From an uncultured Pelagibacteraceae bacterium (lineage in GTDB: Bacteria; Pseudomonadota; Alphaproteobacteria; Pelagibacterales; Pelagibacteraceae), in assembly GCA_902560245.1 (NCBI GenBank), contig CACELK010000005.1, forward strand, positions 1 through 64,000: a stretch of DNA of 64,000 nt. The letters run 5' to 3'. The stretch's first letter is position 1; the number at the start of each line of letters is the position of its first letter. The notes below the pieces were generated by a model, which was not told the origin of the DNA, searched no databases, and was given only the letters and a program-made list of their open reading frames with translations. Both the position numbers and the translations under genes were made by a program. Below, one piece after another: positions 39,508 to 50,289 of the stretch.

Positions 39508-40032
39508 ATGTCAGAAGAAAAAAAACCGGAAAAAAAAGTTCAAAGAAGAGATTTTATTTTTACAGCCTCTTATGCGCTTGGAGCAGTAGGAGTGGGCGCA
39601 GCAGTCTGGCCATTAATTGATCAAATGAATCCAGATAGATCAGTTAAGGCTTTAGCAAGTACAGAGGTAGATGTAAGTTCTTTAGAGCCAGGAAAGTCAA
39701 TTACAGTGCTTTGGCGTGGTAAGCCGGTATTCATTAAAAGAAGAACTCAAGAAGAAATTCAGGAAGCAAGAAATGTTAATTTAGACGAACTTCCACATCC
39801 AGAAAAGGATGAAGATCGAACAAAAAATCCAGAGTGGTTGGTCATGTTAGGAATTTGCACACATCTAGGATGTGTGCCTTTAGGAGATAAGGGAGAATAT
39901 AATGGTTGGTTTTGTCCATGTCATGGATCTCATTATGATACTTCAGGCAGAATCAGAAAAGGGCCCGCCCCAACTAATTTGGAAGTTCCAAAATACGAAT
40001 TTGTAAATAGCAATACTATTAAGATCGGATAA
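39508..40032 (+). CDS. petA: Ubiquinol-cytochrome c reductase Rieske Fe-S subunit
   Basis: [10 protein letters not shown] and [20 protein letters not shown]; Tat-like RRDF N-terminus. Confidence 0.97.
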   Translation: MSEEKKPEKKVQRRDFIFTASYALGAVGVGAAVWPLIDQMNPDRSVKALASTEVDVSSLEPGKSITVLWRGKPVFIKRRTQEEIQEARNVNLDELPHPEKDEDRTKNPEWLVMLGICTHLGCVPLGDKGEYNGWFCPCHGSHYDTSGRIRKGPAPTNLEVPKYEFVNSNTIKIG

Positions 40033-40037
40033 AAAAA

Positions 40038-41297
40038 ATGAGTGATCACAATTACGTTCCATCATCAAAACTAGGAAAATGGTTTAACGATAGATTGCCT
40101 CTTTTGACTCTAGCTGATCATTTAAAACAATATCCAACTCCAAAAAATTTGAACTATTGGTGGACGTTTGGGGGAATTTTAACTTTTTGTTTAATAACAC
40201 AAATTATAACAGGAATTGTGTTAGGAATGCATTATGTAGCGCATGCTGACTTAGCTTTTGATAGTGTAGAACATATCATGAGAGATGTTAATTATGGTTG
40301 GTTAATAAGATATGTGCATGCAAATGGTGCATCAATGTTCTTTTTAGCTGTTTATATTCATATTTTTAGATCTTTGTACTACGGGTCATATAAAGCTCCT
40401 AGAGAAGTTATATGGATTATAGGTATGATAATTTATCTATTAATGATGATGACTGCATTTATGGGATATGTTTTGCCTTGGGGCCAGATGAGTTTTTGGG
40501 GCGCAACTGTAATAACAAATTTGTTTAGTGCTGTGCCTTTTTTTGGCGAAGGTATAACAAACTGGTTATGGGGAGGTTATTCTGTAGATAATCCAACTTT
40601 AACAAGATTTTTTAGTCTTCATTATCTTTTGCCATTCTTAATTTTGGGCCTTGTAATTTTGCATATTTGGGCGCTTCACGTTCCTGGAAACAATAACCCG
40701 ATAGGAATTGATTTAAAAAAACCATCTAAAGATACAGTTCCATTCCATCCATATATTGTTATTAAAGATTTATTTGCTTTATTGTTATTTTTAATTGTAT
40801 TTGCGTTTTTTGTTTTTTATTCACCTAATATTTTGGGACATTCAGATAATTATATTGAAGCCAATCCATTAGTTACGCCCGCTCATATTGTCCCTGAATG
40901 GTATTTATTACCTTTCTATGCAATATTAAGATCTGTGCCGGACAAGCTCTTAGGAGTTATTGCAATGTTTGCATCAATTTTTATTTTAGTGATTCTTCCT
41001 TGGTTAGATACTTCAAAGGTGCGATCTGCAATTTTTAGACCAATCTATAAACAACTTTATTGGATTTTAGTTTTAGATGTTTTGATTCTGGGATATATGG
41101 GAGCTATGCCAGCCGAAGGTATTTACTTATTAATTGCTAGAGTAGCTACTGTATACTATTTTGTTCACTTTTTAGTTATTCTTCCGTTATTGGGTAAAAG
41201 AGAAAAAACTTTATCAATTCCCGTAAGTATAACGGAACCAGTACTTGGAGGCTCTCCCAGTCCTGAAGCTGTTAGAGAAAGAAAAGAATTCAGTTAA
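40038..41297 (+). CDS. petB: Cytochrome b of bc1 complex
   Basis: [67 protein letters not shown]. Confidence 0.98.
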   Translation: MSDHNYVPSSKLGKWFNDRLPLLTLADHLKQYPTPKNLNYWWTFGGILTFCLITQIITGIVLGMHYVAHADLAFDSVEHIMRDVNYGWLIRYVHANGASMFFLAVYIHIFRSLYYGSYKAPREVIWIIGMIIYLLMMMTAFMGYVLPWGQMSFWGATVITNLFSAVPFFGEGITNWLWGGYSVDNPTLTRFFSLHYLLPFLILGLVILHIWALHVPGNNNPIGIDLKKPSKDTVPFHPYIVIKDLFALLLFLIVFAFFVFYSPNILGHSDNYIEANPLVTPAHIVPEWYLLPFYAILRSVPDKLLGVIAMFASIFILVILPWLDTSKVRSAIFRPIYKQLYWILVLDVLILGYMGAMPAEGIYLLIARVATVYYFVHFLVILPLLGKREKTLSIPVSITEPVLGGSPSPEAVRERKEFS

Positions 41298-41300
41298 ATT

Positions 41301-42083
41301 ATGAAGAAAGTAATTAAATTTTTTTACTTAATTTTAATATGTTCATTTTTTTTTAGCCACTCAGTCTTTGGAGAAGAAAAAACGAAACTTTTAACCACTG
41401 ATTGGAGTTTCAAAGGATTTTTTGGTAAATTTGATAGAGGATCGTTGCAAAGAGGCTATCAAGTTTACACTGAAGTTTGTGCGTCTTGCCATTCAATGAA
41501 ATATTTGTCATATAGAAATCTATCCGAAACTGGTGGACCTGAATTTTCGGAGGAACAGGCAAAAGCCATTGCTTCAAATTTCGAAGTGACTGATGGTCCT
41601 AATAGTGATGGAGAGATGTTTACCAGACCAGCAAAACTATCAGACAAGTTTGCAGATCCATATTCAAATATTGAAGAAGCAAAGCTATCTAACGGAGGTG
41701 CTTACCCTCCAGATATGTCTGTGCTCGTAAAAGCACGATCTGGAGGTGCTGACTATATTTATTCAGTTTTACTTGGTTATGAGGATCCTCCAGACAATAT
41801 GATATTAGATGATGGAGTTTATTATAACAAATATATGTATGGCAATAAAATTAAAATGCCTAAACAACTTTATGAGGACTTAGTTACTTACTCTGATGGC
41901 ACGCCAGCAACACCTGAACAAATGGCAAAAGACGTTGTCACTTTTATGGCTTGGTCAGCTGAACCTCATTTAGAGGCAAGACATAAAATTGGGTTCAGAG
42001 CTATTGTTTATCTTTTAATTATTACCGTTCTTGTTTATTTCAGTATGAAAAAAATTTGGTCACGTGTTGAATCTGAAATTTAA
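41301..42083 (+). CDS. petC: Cytochrome c1
   Basis: CASCH heme motif, signal peptide, C-terminal TM anchor. Confidence 0.97.
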   Translation: MKKVIKFFYLILICSFFFSHSVFGEEKTKLLTTDWSFKGFFGKFDRGSLQRGYQVYTEVCASCHSMKYLSYRNLSETGGPEFSEEQAKAIASNFEVTDGPNSDGEMFTRPAKLSDKFADPYSNIEEAKLSNGGAYPPDMSVLVKARSGGADYIYSVLLGYEDPPDNMILDDGVYYNKYMYGNKIKMPKQLYEDLVTYSDGTPATPEQMAKDVVTFMAWSAEPHLEARHKIGFRAIVYLLIITVLVYFSMKKIWSRVESEI

Positions 42084-43133
42084 GACATCACCATCTTTAA
42101 CTATATAATCTTTTCCCTCTAACCGCATTTTTCCATTTGATCTAGAATTAATCCATCCCTTATTTTCAATAAAATCTTTAAAGGAAACCGCCTCTGCTTT
42201 TATAAATCCTTTTTCAAAATCTGTATGAATTTCTCCAGCTGCTTTAGGCGCATAGCAATTTTTTTGAATCGTCCATGCTCTTGATTCCTCTGGTCCAGAC
42301 GTAAAGTAAGTTTCTAATTCTAAAATTTTATATCCTTTTTGTATTAAAGTATTAAGCCCTGTTTCTTTTAACTTTATCATTTCCATATATTTATTTTTTT
42401 CCTCTTTAGGCAAATTATTTATTTGATTTTCAATATCTGCCGAAATTATTACTGTATTTTCATATCCAAATTTTTTTATAAAAATTTCTGTATATTTGTT
42501 CCCTTTTTCAATACTTTTTTCATCAACGTTACAGACAAAAATTTTTGGTTTAATTGTTAGGAGGCCGCTTAATTTCAAAGTTTTTTTACTAAATTTTGTT
42601 TTTATAATTTCAATATCTATGTTTTTGTTTATACAATCTAGGCCAGACTCTAAAAGATTTAACATTTCCTTATCTAGATTTTTTCTATTTTTTTTATCGA
42701 TTCTTTTTTGTATAGACTCTAAATCTGCAAGTAGCATTTCAGTTTCTATTATTTCTAAATCTCTTATAGGATTTATATCCTTATTTACGTTTTGAATATC
42801 TTTTGAATCAAAACATCTTACTAAATGAATTATTGCATCGACCTCTCTTATATGCGATAAAAATTTATTTCCTAGACCTTCGCCTTTTGATGCTCCTTTT
42901 ACTAAACCAGCTATATCTACAAAAGATATGGTTGTATTAATTTTTTTTTTCGATTGAGATATTTCAGCTAGTTGGTCTAGTCTGCTATCTGGCACTGGTA
43001 CAACACCAATATTTGGATCAATTGTGCAGAATGGAAAATTCTCTGCTTGAGCCTTGCTTGAGTTTGTTAGAGCATTAAACAAAGTTGATTTACCAACATT
43101 TGGTAGCCCAACTATACCACACTTTAAGCTCAT
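42060..43133 (-). CDS. ychF: Redox-regulated ATPase YchF (Obg-like)
   Basis: CGIVGLPNVGKSTLFNALT, DIAGLVKGASKGEGLGNKFL. Confidence 0.97.
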   Translation of the reverse strand: MSLKCGIVGLPNVGKSTLFNALTNSSKAQAENFPFCTIDPNIGVVPVPDSRLDQLAEISQSKKKINTTISFVDIAGLVKGASKGEGLGNKFLSHIREVDAIIHLVRCFDSKDIQNVNKDINPIRDLEIIETEMLLADLESIQKRIDKKNRKNLDKEMLNLLESGLDCINKNIDIEIIKTKFSKKTLKLSGLLTIKPKIFVCNVDEKSIEKGNKYTEIFIKKFGYENTVIISADIENQINNLPKEEKNKYMEMIKLKETGLNTLIQKGYKILELETYFTSGPEESRAWTIQKNCYAPKAAGEIHTDFEKGFIKAEAVSFKDFIENKGWINSRSNGKMRLEGKDYIVKDGDVLNFRFNT

Positions 43134-43693
43134 TATTTATTATTAACTGTGCTTGAAAAAAGATCCAATTTTTTATCGATTAAAATTTCCAAAGAACCTG
43201 TTATGTTTTCAGTAATTTTTTCTAATTCAACTTTTTCATCATCATCAAAATCTTTCAACACATGATCTACTACAGTTGATTTAGTTTTAGGTTTGCCAAT
43301 ACCAATTCTTACTCTTGAGTAATCTTTTCCTATAAATTTATCAATTGACTCAATTCCATTATGACCCGCACTTGATCCACCAAATTTTGCTTTTATTTTC
43401 CCAAAATTTATGTCCAAATCATCATGAAAAACAATTACATCTTCAGCATCTATTTTAAAATATTCTATAAGTTCACGAATACATATGCCTGAATTATTCA
43501 TAAAAGTTAGAGGTTTGATAGCATAAACTTTTTTATTATTTATATTTCCTGTTGTTAAAAGACCTTTAAATTTTGGTTTTTGTTTAGAAAGAGAGAATTT
43601 TTGATTTATTGCATCAATAATTTTAAAGCCTATATTGTGCCTGTTATTTTCACTATCAGGACTCGGATTTCCTAGACCTACGAATAAAAGCAT
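43133..43693 (-). CDS. pth: Peptidyl-tRNA hydrolase
   Basis: LFVGLGNPSPDSENNRHNIGFKIID, FGGSSAGHNGIESIDKFIG, RVRIGIGKP. Confidence 0.96.
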   Translation of the reverse strand: MLLFVGLGNPSPDSENNRHNIGFKIIDAINQKFSLSKQKPKFKGLLTTGNINNKKVYAIKPLTFMNNSGICIRELIEYFKIDAEDVIVFHDDLDINFGKIKAKFGGSSAGHNGIESIDKFIGKDYSRVRIGIGKPKTKSTVVDHVLKDFDDDEKVELEKITENITGSLEILIDKKLDLFSSTVNNK

Positions 43694-43721
43694 ATTTAAT
43701 TAATATTTAGCTGAAATTTCA

Positions 43722-44465
43722 CTATTTTTTTTCTTTTGGAGTTTCTTTTTTATCAGTTTCTTTTTTATCAGTTTCTTTTTTATCAGTTTCTTTTTTATCT
43801 TTATCACCATCTGGAGATGATTTAACTTCTCCTTCTGATCCTTCTTGAGCTTCAGCTCCATCAGTACCTTCTGCGGCTTCTTCAGCAGGTTTTTCTGGCT
43901 CTTTAATAACCGTAGGCGCTGCCAAAGTAGCAATTACAAAATCACGGCCTTGAATTGTTGGCAAAACGTTTTCAGGCAATTTAACTGAAGATATTTTAAA
44001 ACTATCTCCAATATCAACTCCATCCAAATCTATTACTAATTCTGTAGGAATATTTTCAGTTGGGCATTTTAATTCAACTTTTCTTCTAACTATATTTAAA
44101 ACTCCACCTCTTTTAAGGCCTGGCGATTTTTCATTGTTAATAAATTTGACAGGTATGTCCAAAACAATTTTTGTGCCTTGAACAACTCTCAAAAAATCAA
44201 CATGGATTGGATCATCTGAAATGATGTCATATATAATTTCCCTTGGTAAAACATTTTGATTTTTACCATCAAGTTTAAGTTCTAAAACGTTTGATAAAAA
44301 ATTTTCTTTTTCTAACAAAGCTTTTACCTCTTTTGTAGAAACCGAAACTTTTTGATTTTCTTCTTTACCACCATATATTATGCAAGGAACATTACCTTTT
44401 TTTCTCAAAGCATTTACTTGGCCTTTTGTTTTAGTTTCTCTAAGAGTTGCTGCAATTGAATTCAT
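43722..44465 (-). CDS. rplY: 50S ribosomal protein L25/general stress protein Ctc with repetitive C-terminal tail
   Basis: L25 TL5 domain plus acidic/lysine-rich tail ending DKKETDKKETDKKETDKKETPKEKK. Confidence 0.93.
   Translation of the reverse strand: MNSIAATLRETKTKGQVNALRKKGNVPCIIYGGKEENQKVSVSTKEVKALLEKENFLSNVLELKLDGKNQNVLPREIIYDIISDDPIHVDFLRVVQGTKIVLDIPVKFINNEKSPGLKRGGVLNIVRRKVELKCPTENIPTELVIDLDGVDIGDSFKISSVKLPENVLPTIQGRDFVIATLAAPTVIKEPEKPAEEAAEGTDGAEAQEGSEGEVKSSPDGDKDKKETDKKETDKKETDKKETPKEKK
43741..43800. repeat. 15-bp tandem repeat (4 copies) in rplY 3' end
   Basis: gtttcttttttatca x3 plus gtttcttttttatct, encoding repeated DKKET units. Confidence 0.95.
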
Positions 44466-44509
44466 AAAAACAAAGTTTTATAGCTCAATTAAAAAATAAC
44501 ACAAGAAAA

Positions 44510-45442
44510 TTATTTGAACAGGTCTGAAACCGAGGTAGAGTTAGATATTCTTTTAATAGCTTCACCCATTAAATTTGCAATGCTCAATACTTCAATATTA
44601 TTAATTTTATTGGTTTTTCCTAAATTATCGATCGTATCGGTAACTACTAATTTTTTTATAGAAGATTTTTTAATTTTTTGAATTGCCTCACCGGTTAAAA
44701 CTCCATGGGTAATATATACAAAAACTTCTTTTGCACCTCTCTCTTTTAAAGCTTTTGCAGCATTAATAATTGTTCCACCAGAGTCAATTATGTCATCAAC
44801 AATTATACAAGTTTTATCTTTAACGTTTCCTATAACATTCATTACCTGTGATTTGCCCGGCGAAGGTCTTCTTTTATCAACTATTGCCAAGCCAACATCT
44901 AGAAGTTTACCCAAAGCTCTTGCTCTTTCTGTGCCTCCTACGTCCGGAGCAACACAAATAATATTTTTACTTTTAATGTTTTTTTTCACATGTCTTGCAA
45001 ATATTGGTGTTGCAAACAAGTTGTCAACTGGGATATCAAAAAAACCTTGGATTTGCCCAGCGTGAAGATCAACTGTTACAACTCTATCTGCACCAGCTTT
45101 AGTTATTAAATTAGATACCAGCTTTGCAGAAATTGAGGTTCTTGGAACAACTTTTCTATCCTGTCGAGCATATCCAAAATATGGAATTACAGCTGTAATA
45201 TTTTTTGCTGAAGATCTTTTTAAAGCATCTATTGATAATAACAGTTCCATTAAATTATCATTTGCAGGGGAAGATATTGATTGAATTATAAAAATACTAT
45301 TGCCTCTTATATTTTCGTTTATTTCAATATATATTTCACCATCAGCAAATTTTTTTATACTTGAATTAACTAGTTTTGATTTTAAATATTTTGAAATTTT
45401 TTTACTTAAGTTTTTATTACTATTTCCAGTTAGTAATTTCAT
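44510..45442 (-). CDS. prs: Ribose-phosphate pyrophosphokinase
   Basis: FADGEIYIEINENIRG, IPYFGYARQDRKVVPRTSISAKLV, CIIVDDIIDSGGTI. Confidence 0.97.
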   Translation of the reverse strand: MKLLTGNSNKNLSKKISKYLKSKLVNSSIKKFADGEIYIEINENIRGNSIFIIQSISSPANDNLMELLLSIDALKRSSAKNITAVIPYFGYARQDRKVVPRTSISAKLVSNLITKAGADRVVTVDLHAGQIQGFFDIPVDNLFATPIFARHVKKNIKSKNIICVAPDVGGTERARALGKLLDVGLAIVDKRRPSPGKSQVMNVIGNVKDKTCIIVDDIIDSGGTIINAAKALKERGAKEVFVYITHGVLTGEAIQKIKKSSIKKLVVTDTIDNLGKTNKINNIEVLSIANLMGEAIKRISNSTSVSDLFK

Positions 45443-45450
45443 CTTTAGTC

Positions 45451-46212
45451 CTAGTTAATCATAATTATTGAAATATTTCTACCATAATCATTTTCTTTCT
45501 TATGTATAGATCTTCTTGCACTAAAAAAGTTGTTTTTTGGAGTGTAGGTATCTTTTTCAATTTTATCAATTTTTTTTAAACCCAAGCTTTTCAATTGATA
45601 ATAAACATACTTATTGAGGCTAAAATATGTTTTATTTTTAACTTTCTTAAAAAAAATTTCATTAATTTTGTTTTGTCTTAAAAATTTAGTTTTAAAATCA
45701 CTTTTAATTTCATAATTTTTTTGAGATATACAAGGTCCGATTGCTGCAATTAAATTTTCTGATTCGCTTCCATTTTTAATTAGAAAATTTATTACTTTTT
45801 TTACAATTCCCCTATAAGCACCTCTCCATCCCGCGTGAAGAGCACATATTATCTTGAGTTTTTTATCGTAAATAAATATTGGAGCACAATCAGCTGTTAG
45901 TATTCCGATAATTACTTTTTTTTCTTTTGTTATTAATGCATCACCAATTTTTTTTCTATTATGATTAAGATTTTTTTTATCGAAAAAATGAAATTTATTA
46001 CTATGGATTTGATTTAGTAAAATAATTTTTTTATATGAAGAAGTAATTTTTTTACAGGCAATTTTCAAATTTTGATTTATATTATTTTTACTATCTGACG
46101 AACCTTTTCCACAATTTAAACTTTTGTATATTCCTTTTGATTTACCTCCTAATCTATTAAAAAAACAGTGACTTATAGATTTGTATTTTGACAATTTACT
46201 AGAGTAATGCAT
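45451..46212 (-). CDS. pgeF: Polyphenol oxidase / YfiH (PgeF) family
   Basis: TADCAPIFIYD, CALHAGWRGAYRGIVKKVI, IGPCISQKNYEI. Confidence 0.92.
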   Translation of the reverse strand: MHYSSKLSKYKSISHCFFNRLGGKSKGIYKSLNCGKGSSDSKNNINQNLKIACKKITSSYKKIILLNQIHSNKFHFFDKKNLNHNRKKIGDALITKEKKVIIGILTADCAPIFIYDKKLKIICALHAGWRGAYRGIVKKVINFLIKNGSESENLIAAIGPCISQKNYEIKSDFKTKFLRQNKINEIFFKKVKNKTYFSLNKYVYYQLKSLGLKKIDKIEKDTYTPKNNFFSARRSIHKKENDYGRNISIIMIN

Positions 46213-47291
46213 TATTGAAATCCTAAAAAATCGTTTTTATGGCTTTTAAAACCGAATATTACTTTGAATAAAGTACCCATCAAATTTTTATCTAAAAGTC
46301 TCATTAATGTAATTGACATATAATCTTTTTGTTTAGCAGTCATGTTTTTTTCTAATATTCTTGCTCTTTCAATTATTCCCATTTTTTCTAAAAAAAACTT
46401 TTGTGACACAGCTCCTTTTACTTTTAAATTTTTTTTTTTGAAATATTCCTTTAAAAGCTTAAAATTAACTAAAGAAGTAATATCTGCTTTTCCAAGATTT
46501 TTAATTAGACTATCCATATTAATTTTCTTGTTATTCATAACACTTTGCAATGTACTTTTATTAACCATGTTTAAATAACCGTAATCAATGAGTAAAATTC
46601 CACCTGAAAGTTTATTAATTTTTTTAATAATATTGTCTAATTCGACAAATCCTAGTTTAGGATATTCTATAAATTTTAGACCTTTAAAAACTTTAAATTT
46701 TTTTATTTTTATAACATCATCAACAGATGCTTTTTTGTAGGTTTGATCTAGCTTCGATATAGAATTAATTATATAACATTTTTCATATAACGAATTTTTT
46801 TCGTATATAAATTGCTTAATTGGTATTGCATCAAAAAACTCATTACCAAAAAAAATAATTGGTCCTTTTTTGATTTTGCTAAAGTTCTGTATCCACTTTA
46901 CATTTAAACCTTTTAATTTTTTTTGTTGTATATTTTTAAGTAAATCACTTTTTTCGTACAAATAAATATGTATGGATTTATTAAATTCAGGAAACTTTTT
47001 GAATGTATCAACTAAAACTTTTGTAAGACTTCCATCTCCAGGTCCAAGTTCTACAAAATTAAATTTTTTTGGCTTACCTAATTTTTCCCATGTTGAAACA
47101 ATCCATATTCCAATTATCTCAGAAAATAAGTTTGAAATTGTTGGTGCAGTCACAAAATCTCCTTTTCTTCCAAAAGGGATTTTTTTTGTATAATAACCTA
47201 CATTTGGCTCATAAAGAACTTTTTCAATAAATTCGTCGACAGGAATTAATTTATTAAATTTAAAATTAAAATTTCCAAGATTATTACTCAT
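46212..47291 (-). CDS. SAM-dependent methyltransferase, MidA/NDUFAF7 family (COG1565)
   Basis: YYTKKIPFGRKGDFVTAPTISNLFSEIIGIW, FVELGPGDGSL, FFGNEFFDAIPIKQF. Confidence 0.92.
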   Translation of the reverse strand: MSNNLGNFNFKFNKLIPVDEFIEKVLYEPNVGYYTKKIPFGRKGDFVTAPTISNLFSEIIGIWIVSTWEKLGKPKKFNFVELGPGDGSLTKVLVDTFKKFPEFNKSIHIYLYEKSDLLKNIQQKKLKGLNVKWIQNFSKIKKGPIIFFGNEFFDAIPIKQFIYEKNSLYEKCYIINSISKLDQTYKKASVDDVIKIKKFKVFKGLKFIEYPKLGFVELDNIIKKINKLSGGILLIDYGYLNMVNKSTLQSVMNNKKINMDSLIKNLGKADITSLVNFKLLKEYFKKKNLKVKGAVSQKFFLEKMGIIERARILEKNMTAKQKDYMSITLMRLLDKNLMGTLFKVIFGFKSHKNDFLGFQ

Positions 47292-48043
47292 TTTTTTAAA
47301 TAAAGTATCGAACCAATTAAAATCATAAAAGAACTTAAAAATATTCCAATTGATACTGAGCCAAACAAATATCCTATATGTGCATCAGGTTCTCTAAAAA
47401 ATTCAGAAAATATTCTTAAAATTCCATAATAAATTAAAAACATATATGAACAGGTTCCGATCTTATAATTCTTTTTAAAATAAATCATATTCATCAAAAT
47501 AAAAAGAATTATACCCTCTAATAATGCTTCATATAATTGTGAAGGATGTCTTGGAACATCATCTATCATAGGATAAATTATTCCCCAAGATGCATTTGTT
47601 GCTTTCCCTATAAGCTCTCCATTAATAAAATTAGCGATTCTACCAAAAAAAATTCCTATGGGAGAAGCTATTGCTATGAAATCTAGAAAGATCAAAATCT
47701 TTTGATTGTTTATTTTAGAAAAAATAAAGCTTGTAATTATAACTCCAATCAGAGCACCATGAAATGACATCCCTCCATTCCATATCATGAATATTTCAAT
47801 TATATTATTTTTATAGTAATCAAAGTTATAAAAAATAACATAACCTATTCTTCCACCCACAATAATTCCAATAATTAAATATGTTATATAATTATCGAAT
47901 AGATAATTTATTTTAATGTCTTTAATAATTTTTTTGCAATAATACCAACCAAATATTAGTCCAAATATATATGCAAGAGAATACCATCTAATTTCTAAAG
48001 AAAAAAAATTGAATGCAACTGGGTCAAAATTGTTAATAAACAT
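47288..48043 (-). CDS. lgt: Prolipoprotein diacylglyceryl transferase
   Basis: IGYVIFYN, WNGGMSFHGALIG, GRIANFINGELIGKATN, PRHPSQLYEALLEG. Confidence 0.96.
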   Translation of the reverse strand: MFINNFDPVAFNFFSLEIRWYSLAYIFGLIFGWYYCKKIIKDIKINYLFDNYITYLIIGIIVGGRIGYVIFYNFDYYKNNIIEIFMIWNGGMSFHGALIGVIITSFIFSKINNQKILIFLDFIAIASPIGIFFGRIANFINGELIGKATNASWGIIYPMIDDVPRHPSQLYEALLEGIILFILMNMIYFKKNYKIGTCSYMFLIYYGILRIFSEFFREPDAHIGYLFGSVSIGIFLSSFMILIGSILYLKK

Positions 48044-48088
48044 TTTAATTATATTAATTTAGATTATATTAGATTTAAAAGGAAATGT

Positions 48089-48340
48089 ATGTCAAAATCA
48101 AAATTTGTAATCGATAAATTGGCTAAACTATTTGAACAAGGACTAGTTTCTTATAAAGATTTAAGTTCTGAGATCATCAATATTCTTAAATCAAAAAGGG
48201 ATGAAATAATTTTTAGGATGAAAATAACAAGCAAAGAGGAAACAGAAGTACAAAACAAAAGGATTGAAATTTTAGAAAAAAAAATAGAAAAAGTAGAAAA
48301 ATTAATTAAGAGAAAGCCTAAAAAGGTAAGAAAACTTTAA
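48089..48340 (+). CDS. UbiK/YqiC (BMFP-type) small accessory protein
   Basis: 83-aa ORF; KLAKLFEQGLVSYKDLSSEIINILKSKRDEII ... C-terminal coiled coil matching BMFP domain layout. Confidence 0.65.
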   Translation: MSKSKFVIDKLAKLFEQGLVSYKDLSSEIINILKSKRDEIIFRMKITSKEETEVQNKRIEILEKKIEKVEKLIKRKPKKVRKL

Positions 48341-49631
48341 CTCTTAAGCCTTTCAATGGGGACTTATCTAAAGTGATATTTCCGCCATGAGATCTTACAA
48401 TATCAGAAGCAATTGACAAACCTAAGCCAACACTTGATTTTGAGTCACCACGACTTTTATTAATTTTGTAAAATGGTCTAAATACATTTTCATATTCTTT
48501 TTCATCTATTCCTGGTCCATCATCATCAATAGTAATAATATTATGGTTGCTACTTTTAAATAAATTTATCTGTAATTTATTTCCATATTTAATACTATTA
48601 TCAATTAAATTATTTAAACATCTTGTTATTAAATTCTTTCTTCCATTCATAAATATATTATCTTTAATAGATGATGTAATATTTTTATTCTCATATTTTT
48701 TAACAACATTTAAGACAAGATTGCTTAAACTGAAATTTTCGCTGTGCTCTGTAGAGCGAAAACTTGCAAATTGTAAATACTCATTAAGCATTTTTTCCAT
48801 TTCCTGTACATCATCTGATAACTTTTCGCTGATTTTATTATCTTTTATCAATGCAAGTTGTAATTTTATTCTTGTTAATGGTGTCCTTAGATCATGACTG
48901 ATTCCAGATAACATTTCTGATCTTTGGTTTAGATGTCTCATAATTCTCTTTCTCATTTTATCAAACTCATATCCTGCTTGTCTGATTTCAAGCGCTCCAG
49001 AAGGTCTAAATTCGTCAATGTCTTCTCCTCTTCCAAATTTAGCAGATGCCTTTGCTAGATTAATGATCGGTCTTGTTTGATTTTTTAAAAATATTAGCGC
49101 AACAATAATTAATAAAAAAGCTGGAAGGGTTATCCATAATGCGAAAATTCTTGCTGAAGTGTTTGTTACCCTATCCTTAGGTATAATAAATTGAAAATAT
49201 CCACCAGAGTAGCTAATTTTTAAATCTATAAATTTTCTGAGAGAAGTTGTATCAAACCAATAATTAGTGAAATTTGATTTAAGTTCTCTTCTTAAAGTTC
49301 TATCCATTGGGCTGAACCATCTTTCAGGACTATCTTTTTCATTTATTTTTTGGGGCAAGTATTCAACTTTTAAATTGTGCGCATCTGAAAATAGTTTTGT
49401 TAAAGAATCCTTGTCATATTTTTCATTATCATAAGCATCAATAAAAAATTTTATTTCACCAATAAGTGCCCTTGTCATTCCTTTATTAGTTTTAATCCAT
49501 AGGCTATCGAAAAAAACAACCGAAATGGTTACTTGTAAAATTATAATTGGCAAAGCTACAATAAGCAAAGCTCTATAAAATAACCTCTTAGGTAACAAAT
49601 TTTTTATAAATTTATTCAACCCATAAAACAT
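48318..49631 (-). CDS. EnvZ-type sensor histidine kinase
   Basis: HAMP-like region, ISHDLRTPLTRIKLQLAL, NLIDNSIKYG, DDDGPGIDEKE, SSVGLGLSIASDIVRSHGG. Confidence 0.93.
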   Translation of the reverse strand: MFYGLNKFIKNLLPKRLFYRALLIVALPIIILQVTISVVFFDSLWIKTNKGMTRALIGEIKFFIDAYDNEKYDKDSLTKLFSDAHNLKVEYLPQKINEKDSPERWFSPMDRTLRRELKSNFTNYWFDTTSLRKFIDLKISYSGGYFQFIIPKDRVTNTSARIFALWITLPAFLLIIVALIFLKNQTRPIINLAKASAKFGRGEDIDEFRPSGALEIRQAGYEFDKMRKRIMRHLNQRSEMLSGISHDLRTPLTRIKLQLALIKDNKISEKLSDDVQEMEKMLNEYLQFASFRSTEHSENFSLSNLVLNVVKKYENKNITSSIKDNIFMNGRKNLITRCLNNLIDNSIKYGNKLQINLFKSSNHNIITIDDDGPGIDEKEYENVFRPFYKINKSRGDSKSSVGLGLSIASDIVRSHGGNITLDKSPLKGLRVKVFLPF

Positions 49632-50289
49632 AGCCCACTCCTCTTATTGTTTGAAGATATTTTGGATTTTTTGGATCAATTTCTATTTTTTTTCTTAATC
49701 TTGTAATTATTACGTCTATTGATCTTTCTTTTTCGATATTAATTAAATTTCCTATTATTTCTCTAGAAAAAGTTTCTCCTGGAGCATTTATCATTTTTTC
49801 AAGTATTGTTTTCTCAGTATTGTTAATTTTGTACTCTAAATTATTTTTTATTATTAGTAATTTATTAAGATCAATTTTTATATTATCAAATTCAATATAG
49901 CGTTTTTGATTTTTATTTTTAGTTTTATTTAAAATATTTTGAATTCTAAGAATTAGTTCTTTTGGTTCAAAAGGTTTGGGAAGATAATCATCCGCACCAA
50001 TTTGTAAACCTTCAATTCTCTCTTTAGCTTCACCTTTTGCCGTTAATAAAATAATTGGTGTATCAATTTTTCCTTTATTTTCAATCGTAAAATCTAATCC
50101 ACTTTTGCCAGGCATCATTACGTCTAAGACAATCAAATCGAACTTTATTAGTGATATTTTTTCATGTGCATCTTCAGCGCTATTTGCAGTTGTAATCAAG
50201 TAACCATTTTCATTTAAGAATTGTTTTACAAGATCTCTTATTCCCTCATCATCATCAACAACAAGTATATGTGATTTAAATTTGATCAT
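49612..50289 (-). CDS. OmpR-family response regulator
   Basis: ILVVDDDEGIRDLV, DLIVLDVMMPGKSG, ILLTAKGE, C-terminal winged helix. Confidence 0.93.
   Translation of the reverse strand: MIKFKSHILVVDDDEGIRDLVKQFLNENGYLITTANSAEDAHEKISLIKFDLIVLDVMMPGKSGLDFTIENKGKIDTPIILLTAKGEAKERIEGLQIGADDYLPKPFEPKELILRIQNILNKTKNKNQKRYIEFDNIKIDLNKLLIIKNNLEYKINNTEKTILEKMINAPGETFSREIIGNLINIEKERSIDVIITRLRKKIEIDPKNPKYLQTIRGVGYVLWVE

Noticed and set aside
43700-43933. 77-aa minus-strand ORF with KKLIKKKLIKKKLIKKK repeats
   Set aside because: Alternate-frame reading of the rplY tandem repeat; low complexity and inside a confident gene
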